A stretch of DNA of 64,000 nt from Verrucomicrobiota bacterium (GCA_018239665.1 JAFEGV010000003.1:1-64000), one strand, 5' to 3'. Counted from the stretch's first letter, positions 44,076-53,248 are shown. Program-made: numbers and translations. Notes: a model not told the origin generated them from the letters alone.

Positions 44076-44486
44076 TTATGCTTGGCGCGTCAAATAGTGA
44101 ATTTTGATCTTCTTAGGTTTGAAAAATTGACGGATGACATCTTTTGTCAATTCGATATCAAACTCTTTGCACGAGAAAATATCAAGGTATGCCTCGCCGG
44201 TCTTATCGACGAAATGCCCTGTGATCGAACTCGTTTCAATCAATTGGACCAGTGAATAGCCTGCTTTGCCGGCATCATGGGTTGCAAAGTGCTCGACCGT
44301 CGGTTCGCCAAAGGCTTTCATATCGATCGCCGAAACGAGCGTTTTTACAAAAGACACCAAATTTTGCCGGCTTGTAATCCGCGCTGTATCGCATCCTTGG
44401 CAATCTAAGATCAGGTGATAACCCCAGTATCCTCCATCCTCTTCAATTCCTTCTTCTTCCATCATCACGAGAGCTTCGTCTTTCAT
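44076..44486 (-). CDS. SpeD-like (AdoMet decarboxylase family) protein, altered cleavage site
   Basis: A 136-residue protein with the fold hallmarks of prokaryotic S-adenosylmethionine decarboxylase: GYHLILDCQGCDTA near residue 22 and the LDIFSC motif with Cys106. The self-cleavage region, normally Glu-Ser-His with Ser becoming the pyruvoyl group, reads IETSSITGHF (Glu84, Thr85, Ser86, Ser87). The canonical serine position is Thr; serines follow at +1 and +2. It may cleave at a shifted serine, have another substrate, or be a non-catalytic homologue. A GGAGG ribosome site precedes ATG 44486. Confidence 0.72.
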   Translation of the reverse strand: MKDEALVMMEEEGIEEDGGYWGYHLILDCQGCDTARITSRQNLVSFVKTLVSAIDMKAFGEPTVEHFATHDAGKAGYSLVQLIETSSITGHFVDKTGEAYLDIFSCKEFDIELTKDVIRQFFKPKKIKIHYLTRQA

Positions 44487-44623
44487 ATTCCTCCATTAAA
44501 CGGCTGTTTTGTGCAATAGGCAGCCTTGATGAAAAGAAAATTAGCAAATTTAAGATCAGGACACTAGCAGAATTTTCGATTGGTTGATAAACTCTGAAAT
44601 TCTTCCACGATCAAAGGTGTGTC

Positions 44624-46159
44624 ATGGCAAAAAAAACAGATCTCTACTCCCAGTTGCTCGAACTTTCAAGAACGACAGCTCTGCTCTCTTCCATCGAATA
44701 TCTGCTTGATTGGGACCAAGAGACCTACATGCCAAAAGACGCGATCCACTTCCGATCCCTCCAAGTGGAGATGATCGCAAGCCTCGTGCACAAGAACAAG
44801 ACCAGCAAAGCGTTTGCCAAATTGCTCGACCAGCTGATCGACATCGAGACCGGCGAGATCAAAGATTCCAACTTGCCACCTGCTCAGATCGCAGCCTTAA
44901 GAGAGTGGCGCCGAGACTATGTCAAAGCGGTCAAGCTGCCTAACGCCTTCGTCAAACAATACGCCAAAACAATTTCGACGGCGACCCATGCTTGGAAAAG
45001 CGCCAGGCACCACAACGACTTCAAAGAGTTTTCCCCTCATCTGGAAAAAGTGGTCTCCCTCTGCCGCAAAAAAGCCGACATCCTAGGCTTCCAAGAACAT
45101 CCCTATGATGCCCTTCTCGACCTCTATGAGCCCGATATGAAGACATCGATGCTCATCCCCATTTTCTCCAAGCTAAAGATTCAGCTCACACTGCTATTAA
45201 GGTCGATTACCGCTTGTCCCCAGATCCCCCACGAATTCCTCCATTGCCGCTGCCCTAAGTACAAGCAGCTGGCATTTTCCCACCTCCTCTTAAAAAGCAT
45301 GGGCTTCCATGAGAACAGCTCTCGCCTCGATTCATCCGCCCATCCGTTCTGCTCGACATTGCTCCCTGATGACGTCCGCATGACAACACGCTTCAACCCG
45401 GAAGATCCCTTCTTTAGCATCTTTGCCGTCCTTCATGAAGGCGGCCATGGGCTCTATGCTTTAGGACGTCCTAAAGAGCACTTCGGCTCCCCCCTTTCTG
45501 AATCCTTGTCCCTCGGGATCGATGAAAGCCAGTCACGCTGGTGGGAAACTCTGATCGGACAAAGCCGCCCATTCTGGCAGCATTTCTTCCCTCTGCTGCA
45601 AGCGGAGTTTCCCGAAAATTTCAGTTCGGTCTATCTTGATGACTTCTACCGCGCGATCAACATCGTCAAGCCGAGCATGATCCGGATCGAAGCTGACGAG
45701 GTCACCTACAACCTGCACATCGTTGTCCGCTTCGAGATGGAAAAAGCGCTCATTGAAGGTTCCTTGAAAGTGCGCGACGTTCCCGACGCGTGGAATGAAA
45801 AGATGCGGGAATATCTCGGCATCTGCCCGCAGTTCGACGGAGAAGGCTGCCTGCAAGACATCCATTGGTCGATGGGACTCTTTGGATATTTCCCCACCTA
45901 TACATTGGGCAATCTCTACGCATCCCAGTTCTTCCTTGTTTTCGAAAAAGCGTTTCCGCAATGGAAAGAAAAGGTCGCTAAAGGAGAACTTGGGTTCGTA
46001 CGCGAATGGCTCAAGGAGAATATCCACCAATATGGACGGCAATTTCCCCCTCCTGAACTTTGTAAAAAAATCACTGGCCAGCCTCTTAGCGAAGAGCCCT
46101 TTATGCGGTATCTGAACTCTAAGTACAAGTCTTTGTACCACTTAGACTCTAATAGCTAA
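44624..46159 (+). CDS. Thermostable carboxypeptidase 1 (M32 family)
   Basis: Zinc carboxypeptidase of the M32 (Taq) family, 511 residues. LHEGGHGLYALGRP supplies HEXXH at ~271-275, and ESLSLGIDESQSRWWETLIG carries the third ligand region. RIEADEVTYNLHIVVRFEME and QDIHWSMGLFGYFPTYTLGN, both family-typical (each given here as recalled blocks of 20), are present. Cytosolic, no signal peptide. Likely peptide scavenging. AAAGGTG precedes ATG 44624; divergent from the SpeD-like gene. Confidence 0.93.
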   Translation: MAKKTDLYSQLLELSRTTALLSSIEYLLDWDQETYMPKDAIHFRSLQVEMIASLVHKNKTSKAFAKLLDQLIDIETGEIKDSNLPPAQIAALREWRRDYVKAVKLPNAFVKQYAKTISTATHAWKSARHHNDFKEFSPHLEKVVSLCRKKADILGFQEHPYDALLDLYEPDMKTSMLIPIFSKLKIQLTLLLRSITACPQIPHEFLHCRCPKYKQLAFSHLLLKSMGFHENSSRLDSSAHPFCSTLLPDDVRMTTRFNPEDPFFSIFAVLHEGGHGLYALGRPKEHFGSPLSESLSLGIDESQSRWWETLIGQSRPFWQHFFPLLQAEFPENFSSVYLDDFYRAINIVKPSMIRIEADEVTYNLHIVVRFEMEKALIEGSLKVRDVPDAWNEKMREYLGICPQFDGEGCLQDIHWSMGLFGYFPTYTLGNLYASQFFLVFEKAFPQWKEKVAKGELGFVREWLKENIHQYGRQFPPPELCKKITGQPLSEEPFMRYLNSKYKSLYHLDSNS

Positions 46160-46167
46160 ATAAACCG

Positions 46168-46200
46168 GCCGGAAATGTATTGTATTTCCGGCTAGTTTTC
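46168..46200 (+). terminator. Terminator of the M32 gene
   Basis: Perfect nine-base stem GCCGGAAAT / ATTTCCGGC with a seven-base loop and a T-rich tail. Confidence 0.8.
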
Positions 46201-46418
46201 TCTGAACCCCTCACTTCCCTCATCTTTTTTACATCTCATTAAATATTAATGATTTAATGACAGATGCTCCTTTGGACATCTTCAACATATAAATCACACG
46301 CAATCAGCTTTTAAAACTAAAATTCAATAATTCCAAATATATTTATTTGAATTAAAATTAATATTGTGTTAAAATTAAATTAAGATATCATTAACTATAA
46401 AATCAAAGAGGGAAATGA

Positions 46419-47411
46419 ATGTCAGTTAATGCAGCAACAATTAACCAACAGATCTTGAATCAACAATTCGTAACTCAACAGACCGCTGAGCAAGCATCGA
46501 ACGAAACTAGTGATTCTACAACAACACCTGCACAACCAGTTCTATTAGCTGAAATTAATGAGGCTGGGTATGAAATGTATTTATCATTTTGCGCTTTAAC
46601 AAACACAAAAGATGGATCGCATCCTTTGCCAGAAGAAATGTACCCTCTAGCTGATTCAATTACAACCTTTGTCAACCTATGTAACGAATACAATAATGCC
46701 GGCTATCAACCTCCATTGAACTCACCAACTAACACTCAGAATTACCAGACTTACCAGCTTTATCAACTTCTGACGACTCCAGTAATCGCTGTTGGCGGAT
46801 CTTCAACATTATTAAGCCCATACGATGTCGCCAATAACATTATGAATCCTCCAAGCGGAACAACCAGTGAAGAATGGGAGGACACACTTGCTTCGATGTA
46901 CCATCCTAGCGACCCTAATTCAGTTAGCGCGCTTTGGCAGGTTTGCGAACAGTTAAATACATGGGAAAGCGATCACAAACCAAGTTTAAATGAATCTTTT
47001 CCTGAACCACTACTAGGTGCTGTTCAAGCTCTCAACAGCGCTTGGGATTCCATTAATACGGGCAACATCGATCCTAATCAAAGTGGTAATATTCTACCAC
47101 AATTGGCTCAAGACATTGTTACAGTCAATACAGACTTAACGAACCTTCAAGCCCCTAACAGCCCAACAAATCCAACAGGTCAAGGATATTTGAATGCAAA
47201 TGAACAAATGCTCTATGACGTATTAAATGCTCCATTGCAAGGTCAATTTGGAGCAACATTGGCTTCCTCAGCGCAAGCTGTTGTAAGCAATCCTTCTACA
47301 GCAAATATGGATACTTTTGCAAACATTGTAGCAAATGACAATTATTACGTTAGCCAAGTGTTAAGTGATTCTCTAAACCCTAACCCCCAAATCTATAACA
47401 ACCAAAACTAA
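46419..47411 (+). CDS. Orphan Asn/Gln/Thr-rich protein
   Basis: A 330-residue protein that I do not recognise. It begins with a Gln/Thr/Ser-rich, low-complexity stretch of ~40 residues lacking hydrophobic signal character, typical of but not specific for type III secretion substrates. The rest is rich in Asn, Pro, Ser and Thr, with very few Lys/Arg and a strongly acidic balance. The coding sequence and its 200-base upstream region are much more AT-rich than the neighbours, suggesting distinct origin or relaxed constraint. GAGGG lies just upstream of ATG 46419. No repeats or membrane segments. Possibly secreted; not established. Confidence 0.75.
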   Translation: MSVNAATINQQILNQQFVTQQTAEQASNETSDSTTTPAQPVLLAEINEAGYEMYLSFCALTNTKDGSHPLPEEMYPLADSITTFVNLCNEYNNAGYQPPLNSPTNTQNYQTYQLYQLLTTPVIAVGGSSTLLSPYDVANNIMNPPSGTTSEEWEDTLASMYHPSDPNSVSALWQVCEQLNTWESDHKPSLNESFPEPLLGAVQALNSAWDSINTGNIDPNQSGNILPQLAQDIVTVNTDLTNLQAPNSPTNPTGQGYLNANEQMLYDVLNAPLQGQFGATLASSAQAVVSNPSTANMDTFANIVANDNYYVSQVLSDSLNPNPQIYNNQN

Positions 47412-47425
47412 AAATAACAATCTTT

Positions 47426-47500
47426 GACCTCCTGTTTGGTTCATTAACTTGCATTTTATCCCCATTTTATGCAAACCCACTCAGGAGGTCTTTCTTTTTC
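47426..47500 (+). terminator. Nested terminator after the orphan gene
   Basis: Outer nine-base stem GACCTCCTG / CAGGAGGTC encloses an inner TTGCAT / ATGCAA hairpin and is followed by TTTCTTTTTC. The last bases overlap the end of the convergent thioesterase gene. Confidence 0.65.
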
Positions 47501-47987
47501 ACCCTTTCTTAGGAAAGGTCGCCAGGCGCAGCTGCCGCCGTTTATCCGCCTCAGCATAACGCCTCTTCTCATCATCAGATTCAGGGATCGCAGGAATGAC
47601 ATTGACCGGTTTCATTTTGTCATCAACTGCGACAAAGGTGAAGTATGCTGAAACGATATGCTTTTGCTCTAAGGTGCGGAAATCTTCTGCAAAGACCTTA
47701 AGACCGATCTCCATGGAAGAGTGCCATGTGCGGTTAAGAGACGCTTTAAAGACTAGGATATCGCCATGCTTGGCAGGGGCTAGAAAGCGGACAGAATCGA
47801 CCGAAAGGGTCACGCAGACTTTGCCTGAATGCCGCTTGGCCACCACGCCTGCAAGCTTATCGCATAGCTCTAACACCCTTCCGCCGAAGAGTGTGCCATA
47901 GGCATTGAGATCATTGGGATAAACGACTGATGTCTGATCGTGGATCGCTGATTCGGAAACGGGCTTGCCGGAAGGTTGCTCTTTCAT
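47499..47987 (-). CDS. Acyl-CoA thioesterase (hotdog fold)
   Basis: A 162-residue YciA/cytosolic acyl-CoA hydrolase-like protein. PNDLNAYGTLFGGRVLELCD contains the catalytic-site Asn/Asp and the GTLFGG hotdog helix start. VDSVRFLAPAKHGDILVF and SMEIGLKVFAED are typical strands. ATG 47987 with GAGGTG upstream is preferred; an in-frame extension to 48092 is unlike the family. It is predicted to hydrolyse acyl-CoA in membrane lipid turnover. Confidence 0.88.
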   Translation of the reverse strand: MKEQPSGKPVSESAIHDQTSVVYPNDLNAYGTLFGGRVLELCDKLAGVVAKRHSGKVCVTLSVDSVRFLAPAKHGDILVFKASLNRTWHSSMEIGLKVFAEDFRTLEQKHIVSAYFTFVAVDDKMKPVNVIPAIPESDDEKRRYAEADKRRQLRLATFPKKG

Positions 47988-48053
47988 CTGACACCTCTTT
48001 TTAAGCCCGATATAGTTGCTTAGAAATAAAGAGGCAAGACTGGAAAAGAAAAA

Positions 48054-48080
48054 GGCCTTGGGGACTTTGCCCGCAAGGCC
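48054..48080 (-). terminator. rpsI terminator
   Basis: Minus-strand stem GGCCTTG-GGG / CCC-CAAGGCC with an interior mismatch, followed by TTTTTCTTTTCC. Ends the rplM-rpsI transcript. Confidence 0.82.
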
Positions 48081-48111
48081 TCGTATCAACAAGGAGGGAA
48101 ACTGAACAGAA

Positions 48112-48504
48112 TTAACGTTTGGAGAATTGGAAGCGTTTGCGCGCTCCAGCCAAACCGTATTTTTTACGCTCTCTCTTACGAGGATCGCGAGTTAAGTAGC
48201 CGAGAACTTTGAGGTCATGGCGTCTGTGCTCGTCTTCGATGACCAGAGCGCGTGCAATCCCGAGACGGGCAGCAATCACTTGACCTTGGATCCCGCCGCC
48301 TTTAACGCGGATGATCACATCGTAGCGCTCAGGAGAGGAAACTTTTTCGATTGGGGATAAAACAGCGCGGCGTTGGAGTTCAAGAGGAAAATACTCTTCG
48401 AACTTGCGGCCGTTGACATCGACTTTGCCTGTCCCTGGACGAAGGCGTACAGATGCGACAGATGTTTTTCTTCTTCCAGTACCTAATTTTTCATTGCCTT
48501 TCAT
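48112..48504 (-). CDS. rpsI: 30S ribosomal protein S9
   Basis: A 130-residue S9 whose C-terminal [17 protein letters not shown] tail contacts P-site t[22 protein letters not shown] starts the family core. Follows rplM by 16 bases, as in nearly all bacteria (CT125-CT126 in C. trachomatis). Confidence 0.97.
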   Translation of the reverse strand: MKGNEKLGTGRRKTSVASVRLRPGTGKVDVNGRKFEEYFPLELQRRAVLSPIEKVSSPERYDVIIRVKGGGIQGQVIAARLGIARALVIEDEHRRHDLKVLGYLTRDPRKRERKKYGLAGARKRFQFSKR

Positions 48505-48520
48505 ATGTCAATGCTCGGGA

Positions 48521-48973
48521 TTAAATGTTTACAGGGATTGGCGCTTGTGACTGCATATCGTGCTGCTCACCAGCATAAATTCGTAATTTTTTCATCTGGG
48601 CTTCAGTCAGACGCGTCTTTGGCATCATCCCTTTAATAGCCCTTTCGAGAATGTATTCAGGATTGCGATCTTTCATAACAGAAAAAGGAATTTCGCGCAT
48701 CCCGCTCATCGCTCCAGTGTGGTAGCGGTAGATCTTTTGCGCTTCTTTAGCACCCGTTACTTTGATCTTGCTGGCATTGATAATGACAACGCCGTCGCCC
48801 GCATCGACATGGGGGGTGAACTGAGGCTTATGCTTTCCACGGAGAATTTTCGCAACTTCTGCAGCAAAACGGCCGAGCGTCTTGCCGGATGCGTCGAGCA
48901 GGAGCCAATTACGCATGGTGCGAACTTCTTCTTTAGTGAGAAGGATCGTGGTGTTTTTCTTCTTCTGGGTCAT
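48521..48973 (-). CDS. rplM: 50S ribosomal protein L13
   Basis: A 150-residue L13, first gene of the rplM-rpsI operon. WLLLDASGKTLGRFAAEVAK and GDGVVIINASKIKVTG are diagnostic, with MMPKTRL in the second half. The first ~18 residues (MTQKKKNTTILLTKEEVR) are a short extension; an internal ATG (MRNWLLL) could be an alternative start. Confidence 0.96.
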   Translation of the reverse strand: MTQKKKNTTILLTKEEVRTMRNWLLLDASGKTLGRFAAEVAKILRGKHKPQFTPHVDAGDGVVIINASKIKVTGAKEAQKIYRYHTGAMSGMREIPFSVMKDRNPEYILERAIKGMMPKTRLTEAQMKKLRIYAGEQHDMQSQAPIPVNI

Positions 48974-49307
48974 AGTAAAGGCCTAAAAGGTTTATTCAAA
49001 GTCGTTAAAGTTAATAATGAAGTGCAAGTGTACGAGTTTGAGGCTTTTTTTGCCAAGAGTTTTATCGATTTTGATCGGCCAATGTCCGAATCGCCTCTAT
49101 GCCGCATAGAGAAGAAACGGCGGGCATAAACATTCTATATATATTACAGACATCCTTTAAGGACCGGGAGCCTCGACGAAAGGTTGGCTTCGCCCGCAAA
49201 ATCCGGTCCTTAAGGGTGTCTGCCTATAATTCTGGCTTGCCAAAAGCCCCTTGATGCTATAGACTTAAGGGTCTTTTGTCAATTTTACATTTACTTTTTG
49301 AAGTCCT
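48974..49307. other. 334-bp divergent region (rplM/miaB)
   Basis: Carries the 76-bp inverted repeat at 49147-49222 and, just to its right, a perfect TATAAT at 49225-49230. A second pair, TTGCCA (49237) and TATAGA (49258) with 15-base spacing, is a weak miaB promoter candidate. No gene seen. Confidence 0.4.
49147..49222. repeat. 76-bp inverted-repeat element
   Basis: Arms CAGACA(T/C)CCTTTAAGGACCGG and its complement pair over ~20 bases with one mismatch and a one-base gap, around a 36-base loop that itself can fold (GCC...GGC). Not followed by a T-tract, so not a typical terminator. It resembles the ends of the larger foldback elements in architecture but not in sequence. Confidence 0.65.
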
Positions 49308-50645
49308 ATGCGCGATTTAAAAACTTTTTTTGTCCGCACCTATGGGTGCCAGATGAACGAGCTCGATACAGAGATCATGGTCGGCCTTTTAGAAAAACGG
49401 GGCCTTACACGGATCCAGGATGAAGATACCGCCGACCTGTTGCTATTCAACACCTGCTCGATCCGCGACCTGGCGGAGCGGAAGGTGATGGGAAAGCTCG
49501 GGCAACTGGGGCGCAGCCGCACGAAAAAGCAGGTGATCGGCGTCACAGGCTGCATGGCCATGGCCAAAAAAGACACCTTGTTCCGCAAGCTGCCCCACGT
49601 CGATTTTGTCATTGGGACAAACAATATCAGCGAACTCAACGATGTGATCGACCATGTGATGGAGTCGGGCCAGCAGCAGATCCGCACCGATGACCAATTC
49701 GAAGAAAATCTTGACTACCTGGTCGCAAAAAGGGACGACCCCGTAAAGGCGTTCGTTTCGATCATTCGCGGCTGCGATAAGTTCTGCACCTATTGTGTCG
49801 TCCCCTACACACGGGGCCAAGAGGTCTCCCGCCACCCCGACAGCATCGTTGAAGAATGCATCCGCCTGGTCGACCAAGGATATAAGGAGATTACCCTCCT
49901 TGGCCAAAACGTCAACAGCTACGGCAAGGACAAGCCTGAGTGGAACTGCCTGTTCCATGACCTGTTATACCGACTGGACAAGATCCCCGGCCTTGCCCGG
50001 GTCCGTTTCATGACAAGCCATCCCGTCGACATCACCGTCGAGCTGATGCATGCCATCCGAGACCTACCGTCCGTTTGCGAGTTCGTCCACTTCCCAATCC
50101 AGGCAGGCTCGAACCGCATTTTGAAAAAGATGCACAGGGTCTATACCGTCGAAACATATCTTGAAAAAGTCCGGCTCATGCAAGAGATCGTTCCTGATGT
50201 CTCGCTGGGCACGGATATTATTGTCGGATTCCCAACTGAAACGGAAGAGGAATTCCAACAGACTTACGACATCTTCAAGCAGATCCGCTACAGCGTGGCC
50301 TTTATCTTTGCCTACAGCGCGCGCAAAGGGACGCCTGCTTTCCGTTGGAAAGACGACATCTCCGAAGAGGTCAAACAGGAAAGGCTTCAACGGCTCCTCT
50401 CCCTCCACAATGAAATTTGCGCTGAAGAGCGGCAGTCGATGCTGGGCTCCGTCGTGGAGGTTCTCGTCGAAAAGAGGAACCGCGACGAAAAACAGATGAA
50501 AGGCCGTACCCGCTGCTGGAAAAATGTCGTCTTTACCGGAGATGACAGCATGATCGGAACACTCCAGCAGGTCAAGGTAACGGGCTACAGCCACCAGACA
50601 TTAATAGGAGAAGTTGCGCCCGCTTTATCGCTGCTGAAGTCGTAG
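49308..50645 (+). CDS. miaB: tRNA-2-methylthio-N6-dimethylallyladenosine synthase
   Basis: Radical-SAM methylthiotransferase modifying A37 of tRNAs that read UNN codons. 445 residues. UPF0004 domain cysteines are at 14, 50 and 82. The radical-SAM CxxxCxxC is at 156, 160 and 163 (RGCDKFCTYCVVPYTRGQE). A C-terminal TRAM domain begins around residue 375. Full-length and canonical. Confidence 0.96.
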   Translation: MRDLKTFFVRTYGCQMNELDTEIMVGLLEKRGLTRIQDEDTADLLLFNTCSIRDLAERKVMGKLGQLGRSRTKKQVIGVTGCMAMAKKDTLFRKLPHVDFVIGTNNISELNDVIDHVMESGQQQIRTDDQFEENLDYLVAKRDDPVKAFVSIIRGCDKFCTYCVVPYTRGQEVSRHPDSIVEECIRLVDQGYKEITLLGQNVNSYGKDKPEWNCLFHDLLYRLDKIPGLARVRFMTSHPVDITVELMHAIRDLPSVCEFVHFPIQAGSNRILKKMHRVYTVETYLEKVRLMQEIVPDVSLGTDIIVGFPTETEEEFQQTYDIFKQIRYSVAFIFAYSARKGTPAFRWKDDISEEVKQERLQRLLSLHNEICAEERQSMLGSVVEVLVEKRNRDEKQMKGRTRCWKNVVFTGDDSMIGTLQQVKVTGYSHQTLIGEVAPALSLLKS

Positions 50646-50816
50646 CGCCTCAACATAAGATCATTCATTAAACGATCTGGAAAAACAGATCATGTCATAG
50701 CCTATACGAGAGGTCTGCTGCACAGAGAGCTTGTAAAAATCGACAGGTCCGAAATAATATAAATGTTATTTTGATCGATCTGTTACGCTAAGCGTCTTAG
50801 CTTAGGAGGCTAATCT

Positions 50817-51482
50817 ATGTCTGCAGCACCCGTATCGCATGCGCAACTTCCCCCAATTCATGATCAAGGCCGAATTCAAAACTCAGTTCCCGCAAGAGAA
50901 GCCTTAAATACGGCAAGCACGTTGAGATCTTACACTGTTCGAGATGATTGCTGCGGCAGTTTCTGCAATAGCTTTACCAGTTTTTTCCGAAGCTCTACAG
51001 ATCGTTTGCTCCAAAAGCTTTCCAGAATTCCCGGCTTAGGGTCTTTATACCGTCAAGAGATGCCTGAACCGACAACGCATATGGCAAGGCTTGAGCTGCT
51101 CTACACCGTCTTTCGTACAGCTGTAAGGCCATCCACTCCTCCCATTCCTACCAATGACAAGTTGCCCCGCTTGATCGAACATTTCAGACAGCTTACCGAT
51201 CGAATCGATCAATTAGAGGCTTTTTCCCATATCCAAAAATCCGCAAATACAACCGATGCCATTGTCCGCGCATTCTTCGATGCTCTTCCGGCTTCCGCTC
51301 AAGAAGGGATTAAAAATAACATCGTTCTCAATTATGTCAGGAATAGAAATGAACAACATTTGAGCTTAGACGGATCTGTTGTCGAGGTAGCACAGCATAC
51401 CGTGGACCATCAGATTCGTACTTTCCACATGAACGCAGCCATTGTTAATTATCTGGCAACTTTACGTAGGACAGGACGATAA
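50817..51482 (+). CDS. Orphan hypothetical protein
   Basis: A 221-residue protein of unknown family. The first ~45 residues are Pro/Ser/Ala-rich without a hydrophobic signal. A CCGSFCN cluster is near residue 45, followed by mainly helical sequence (LPRLIEHFRQLTDRIDQLEAF). No transmembrane segment. AGGAGG lies about nine bases before ATG 50817. It is a single-gene unit closed by a perfect terminator. The N-terminal composition permits, but does not show, type III secretion. Confidence 0.75.
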   Translation: MSAAPVSHAQLPPIHDQGRIQNSVPAREALNTASTLRSYTVRDDCCGSFCNSFTSFFRSSTDRLLQKLSRIPGLGSLYRQEMPEPTTHMARLELLYTVFRTAVRPSTPPIPTNDKLPRLIEHFRQLTDRIDQLEAFSHIQKSANTTDAIVRAFFDALPASAQEGIKNNIVLNYVRNRNEQHLSLDGSVVEVAQHTVDHQIRTFHMNAAIVNYLATLRRTGR

Positions 51483-51485
51483 ACA

Positions 51486-51520
51486 GCATGTCTCATCCGG
51501 CTGGATGAGACATGCTTGTG
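51486..51520 (+). terminator. Terminator of the orphan gene
   Basis: Perfect 14-bp stem AGCATGTCTCATCC / GGATGAGACATGCT with a four-base loop, in the gap between two convergent genes. Confidence 0.85.
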
Positions 51521-51531
51521 AAAGAAGAAGT

Positions 51532-52107
51532 CTATTTGCTTCTAAGAAGTTTGCTGATCGCAATACCGGCCAAGAACCAGCCGATGACTAAGTCCAGTAT
51601 GATCGACAGCGTATACGACATGGACATCGACCACCAGTTCCACGCTGGCAGAACACCTAGAATCCCGACCAATACCCCTGCAATGGTCACAAAAGCGACC
51701 TGCTTCTTGAACGCGTTAAACTTGGTCTGGAGCAGCATCCATGTAATAATGAGACCGCCGATAATCTGAATGATCAGAGAGATGATGAAAGGCTTTACGC
51801 TGCCTTGGACCCCTTCTCGAGAAACACAGGCAAACATCACAGGGCCTTTCGCCATCATTTCCTGTTGATGCGCGACCATCTTGTTCATATCGGATTTGCT
51901 CATTCCATCGCGATAGACATACATGTTAGGAAGAATGTAAACTCCGCTGACAGGAGCATTGTCTTTAATCGCTTCATAAACTTTCTTTTCATCTTTGAAT
52001 TGTTTAAGTGAAAGTTCATGCCAAGGAAGAATCATCCATGAAATCAAACACCAAATAAAAACGACTACTCCCCCAACTACACCGCACTTTAAAAGCTTAT
52101 TGTCCAT
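51532..52107 (-). CDS. Four-helix membrane protein of unknown function
   Basis: A 191-residue inner-membrane protein with a helix at residues 8-28 (GVVGGVVVFIWCLISWMIL), a ~75-residue soluble domain with VYILPNMYVYRDGMS and HQQEMMAKGPVMFACVS, then three C-terminal helices. No domain recognised; the GPVMFACVSREG phrase resembles small membrane proteins seen in several intracellular bacteria. ATG 52107 is chosen over a GTG at 52113. Single-gene unit. Confidence 0.75.
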   Translation of the reverse strand: MDNKLLKCGVVGGVVVFIWCLISWMILPWHELSLKQFKDEKKVYEAIKDNAPVSGVYILPNMYVYRDGMSKSDMNKMVAHQQEMMAKGPVMFACVSREGVQGSVKPFIISLIIQIIGGLIITWMLLQTKFNAFKKQVAFVTIAGVLVGILGVLPAWNWWSMSMSYTLSIILDLVIGWFLAGIAISKLLRSK

Positions 52108-52288
52108 AAACACCCTAAATATTTAGATTACCCATCTTTTTTGATCTATATAACAAGCAAGCTTATCCAGCAAAAAAAATCTTTTTATTTGAAAATAAAA
52201 ATTTTATCACGAGGAAACAACACGTTTAATAAAATGATATGATTTGATAAAATAGTATCCATATTAGCTGTGGTTACTAACCCGATTT

Positions 52289-53248
52289 ATGAATAAAATT
52301 TCTCCTATAGACATCCGTGTCGCCGTCCTGACCTATCCTTTGATGAACAAAGGAGAAACTCCCCTTTCCCGAATCGGATCTCTGAGTTCAACTATGATCG
52401 ATACCCTTTCCCCTTCTTTAAACAGGGTCGTCGACATCTTCCATTCCAAACCCAAATCTTCTTTTGAACAGCCGGCCTCCAAGCTTCCCCCTCTTCTGCG
52501 TAAAGGAGAATTTTTACTTATCAACCTGGTCGAATCGATCAAGGACCTCTACAATAAATGGATGCAGGAAGAAGAGATCGATCTCTATCCTCAGCGCACG
52601 CTCCGGGTCCCCACCCTACCCTATCCTCCATTTCAAGCTCCCCGCCCGGCCCGCTACTTCTGGCATCCTAAAGCCACCGCTCCCAAGGACATCTACACCC
52701 CTCCTTGCCTCATGAGGGATACAAGTGAAGACCTCCCCTCTTACGTCGAGCAATCTGCGGCCCTTTGCGCCTATGCCCGCCATGTCCTTCCCCAGAAAGG
52801 CAGGTTGCGCAAAGATAGCGACGGCCTCCTCTATCTCGAGCTTCCATCAGACTACATCTCCCAATTATTTCCCCTGTTGCACGTTCTCGATGCAGAATCT
52901 GTTCCTCTTTCCCAGGTCGATCCAACCGCAGCCCACGTCCCGGTCATGACGCCTCATGAATATCTGGAAGCTGCCAAATGGGGTGAAATTCGGGAGCTGA
53001 ACCAAGAATTTAACTTTGAGGTCCACGGGTGCTTTTCCCTTTCGCCCAAACTTTATCCCGGGATGGACAAAGTCTATTGCCTTAAGGTGAGCAGCCCCGG
53101 ACTGGAAGAATTGCGGGAAAAATATCTCCTTCCTTCCAAAATTGGGACCCATCCCTTTCATATTGTCATTGGATTTCAGAGAAAAAAAGAAGGAGAAAGG
53201 CCTCAGCCTGAGACCTTCCGATTGAACATCTCTTGCTTTGCAGCGTAA
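52289..53248 (+). CDS. Orphan hypothetical protein, Pro-rich middle
   Basis: A 319-residue soluble protein, family not recognised. Residues ~100-145 are Pro/Tyr-rich (RVPTLPYPPFQAPRPARYFW). Several short amphipathic helices precede it, and the C-terminal half has mixed alpha/beta character. No clear ribosome site precedes ATG 52289; the upstream region is AT-rich. Converges with ligA with only 16 bases between the stops. Confidence 0.7.
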   Translation: MNKISPIDIRVAVLTYPLMNKGETPLSRIGSLSSTMIDTLSPSLNRVVDIFHSKPKSSFEQPASKLPPLLRKGEFLLINLVESIKDLYNKWMQEEEIDLYPQRTLRVPTLPYPPFQAPRPARYFWHPKATAPKDIYTPPCLMRDTSEDLPSYVEQSAALCAYARHVLPQKGRLRKDSDGLLYLELPSDYISQLFPLLHVLDAESVPLSQVDPTAAHVPVMTPHEYLEAAKWGEIRELNQEFNFEVHGCFSLSPKLYPGMDKVYCLKVSSPGLEELREKYLLPSKIGTHPFHIVIGFQRKKEGERPQPETFRLNISCFAA

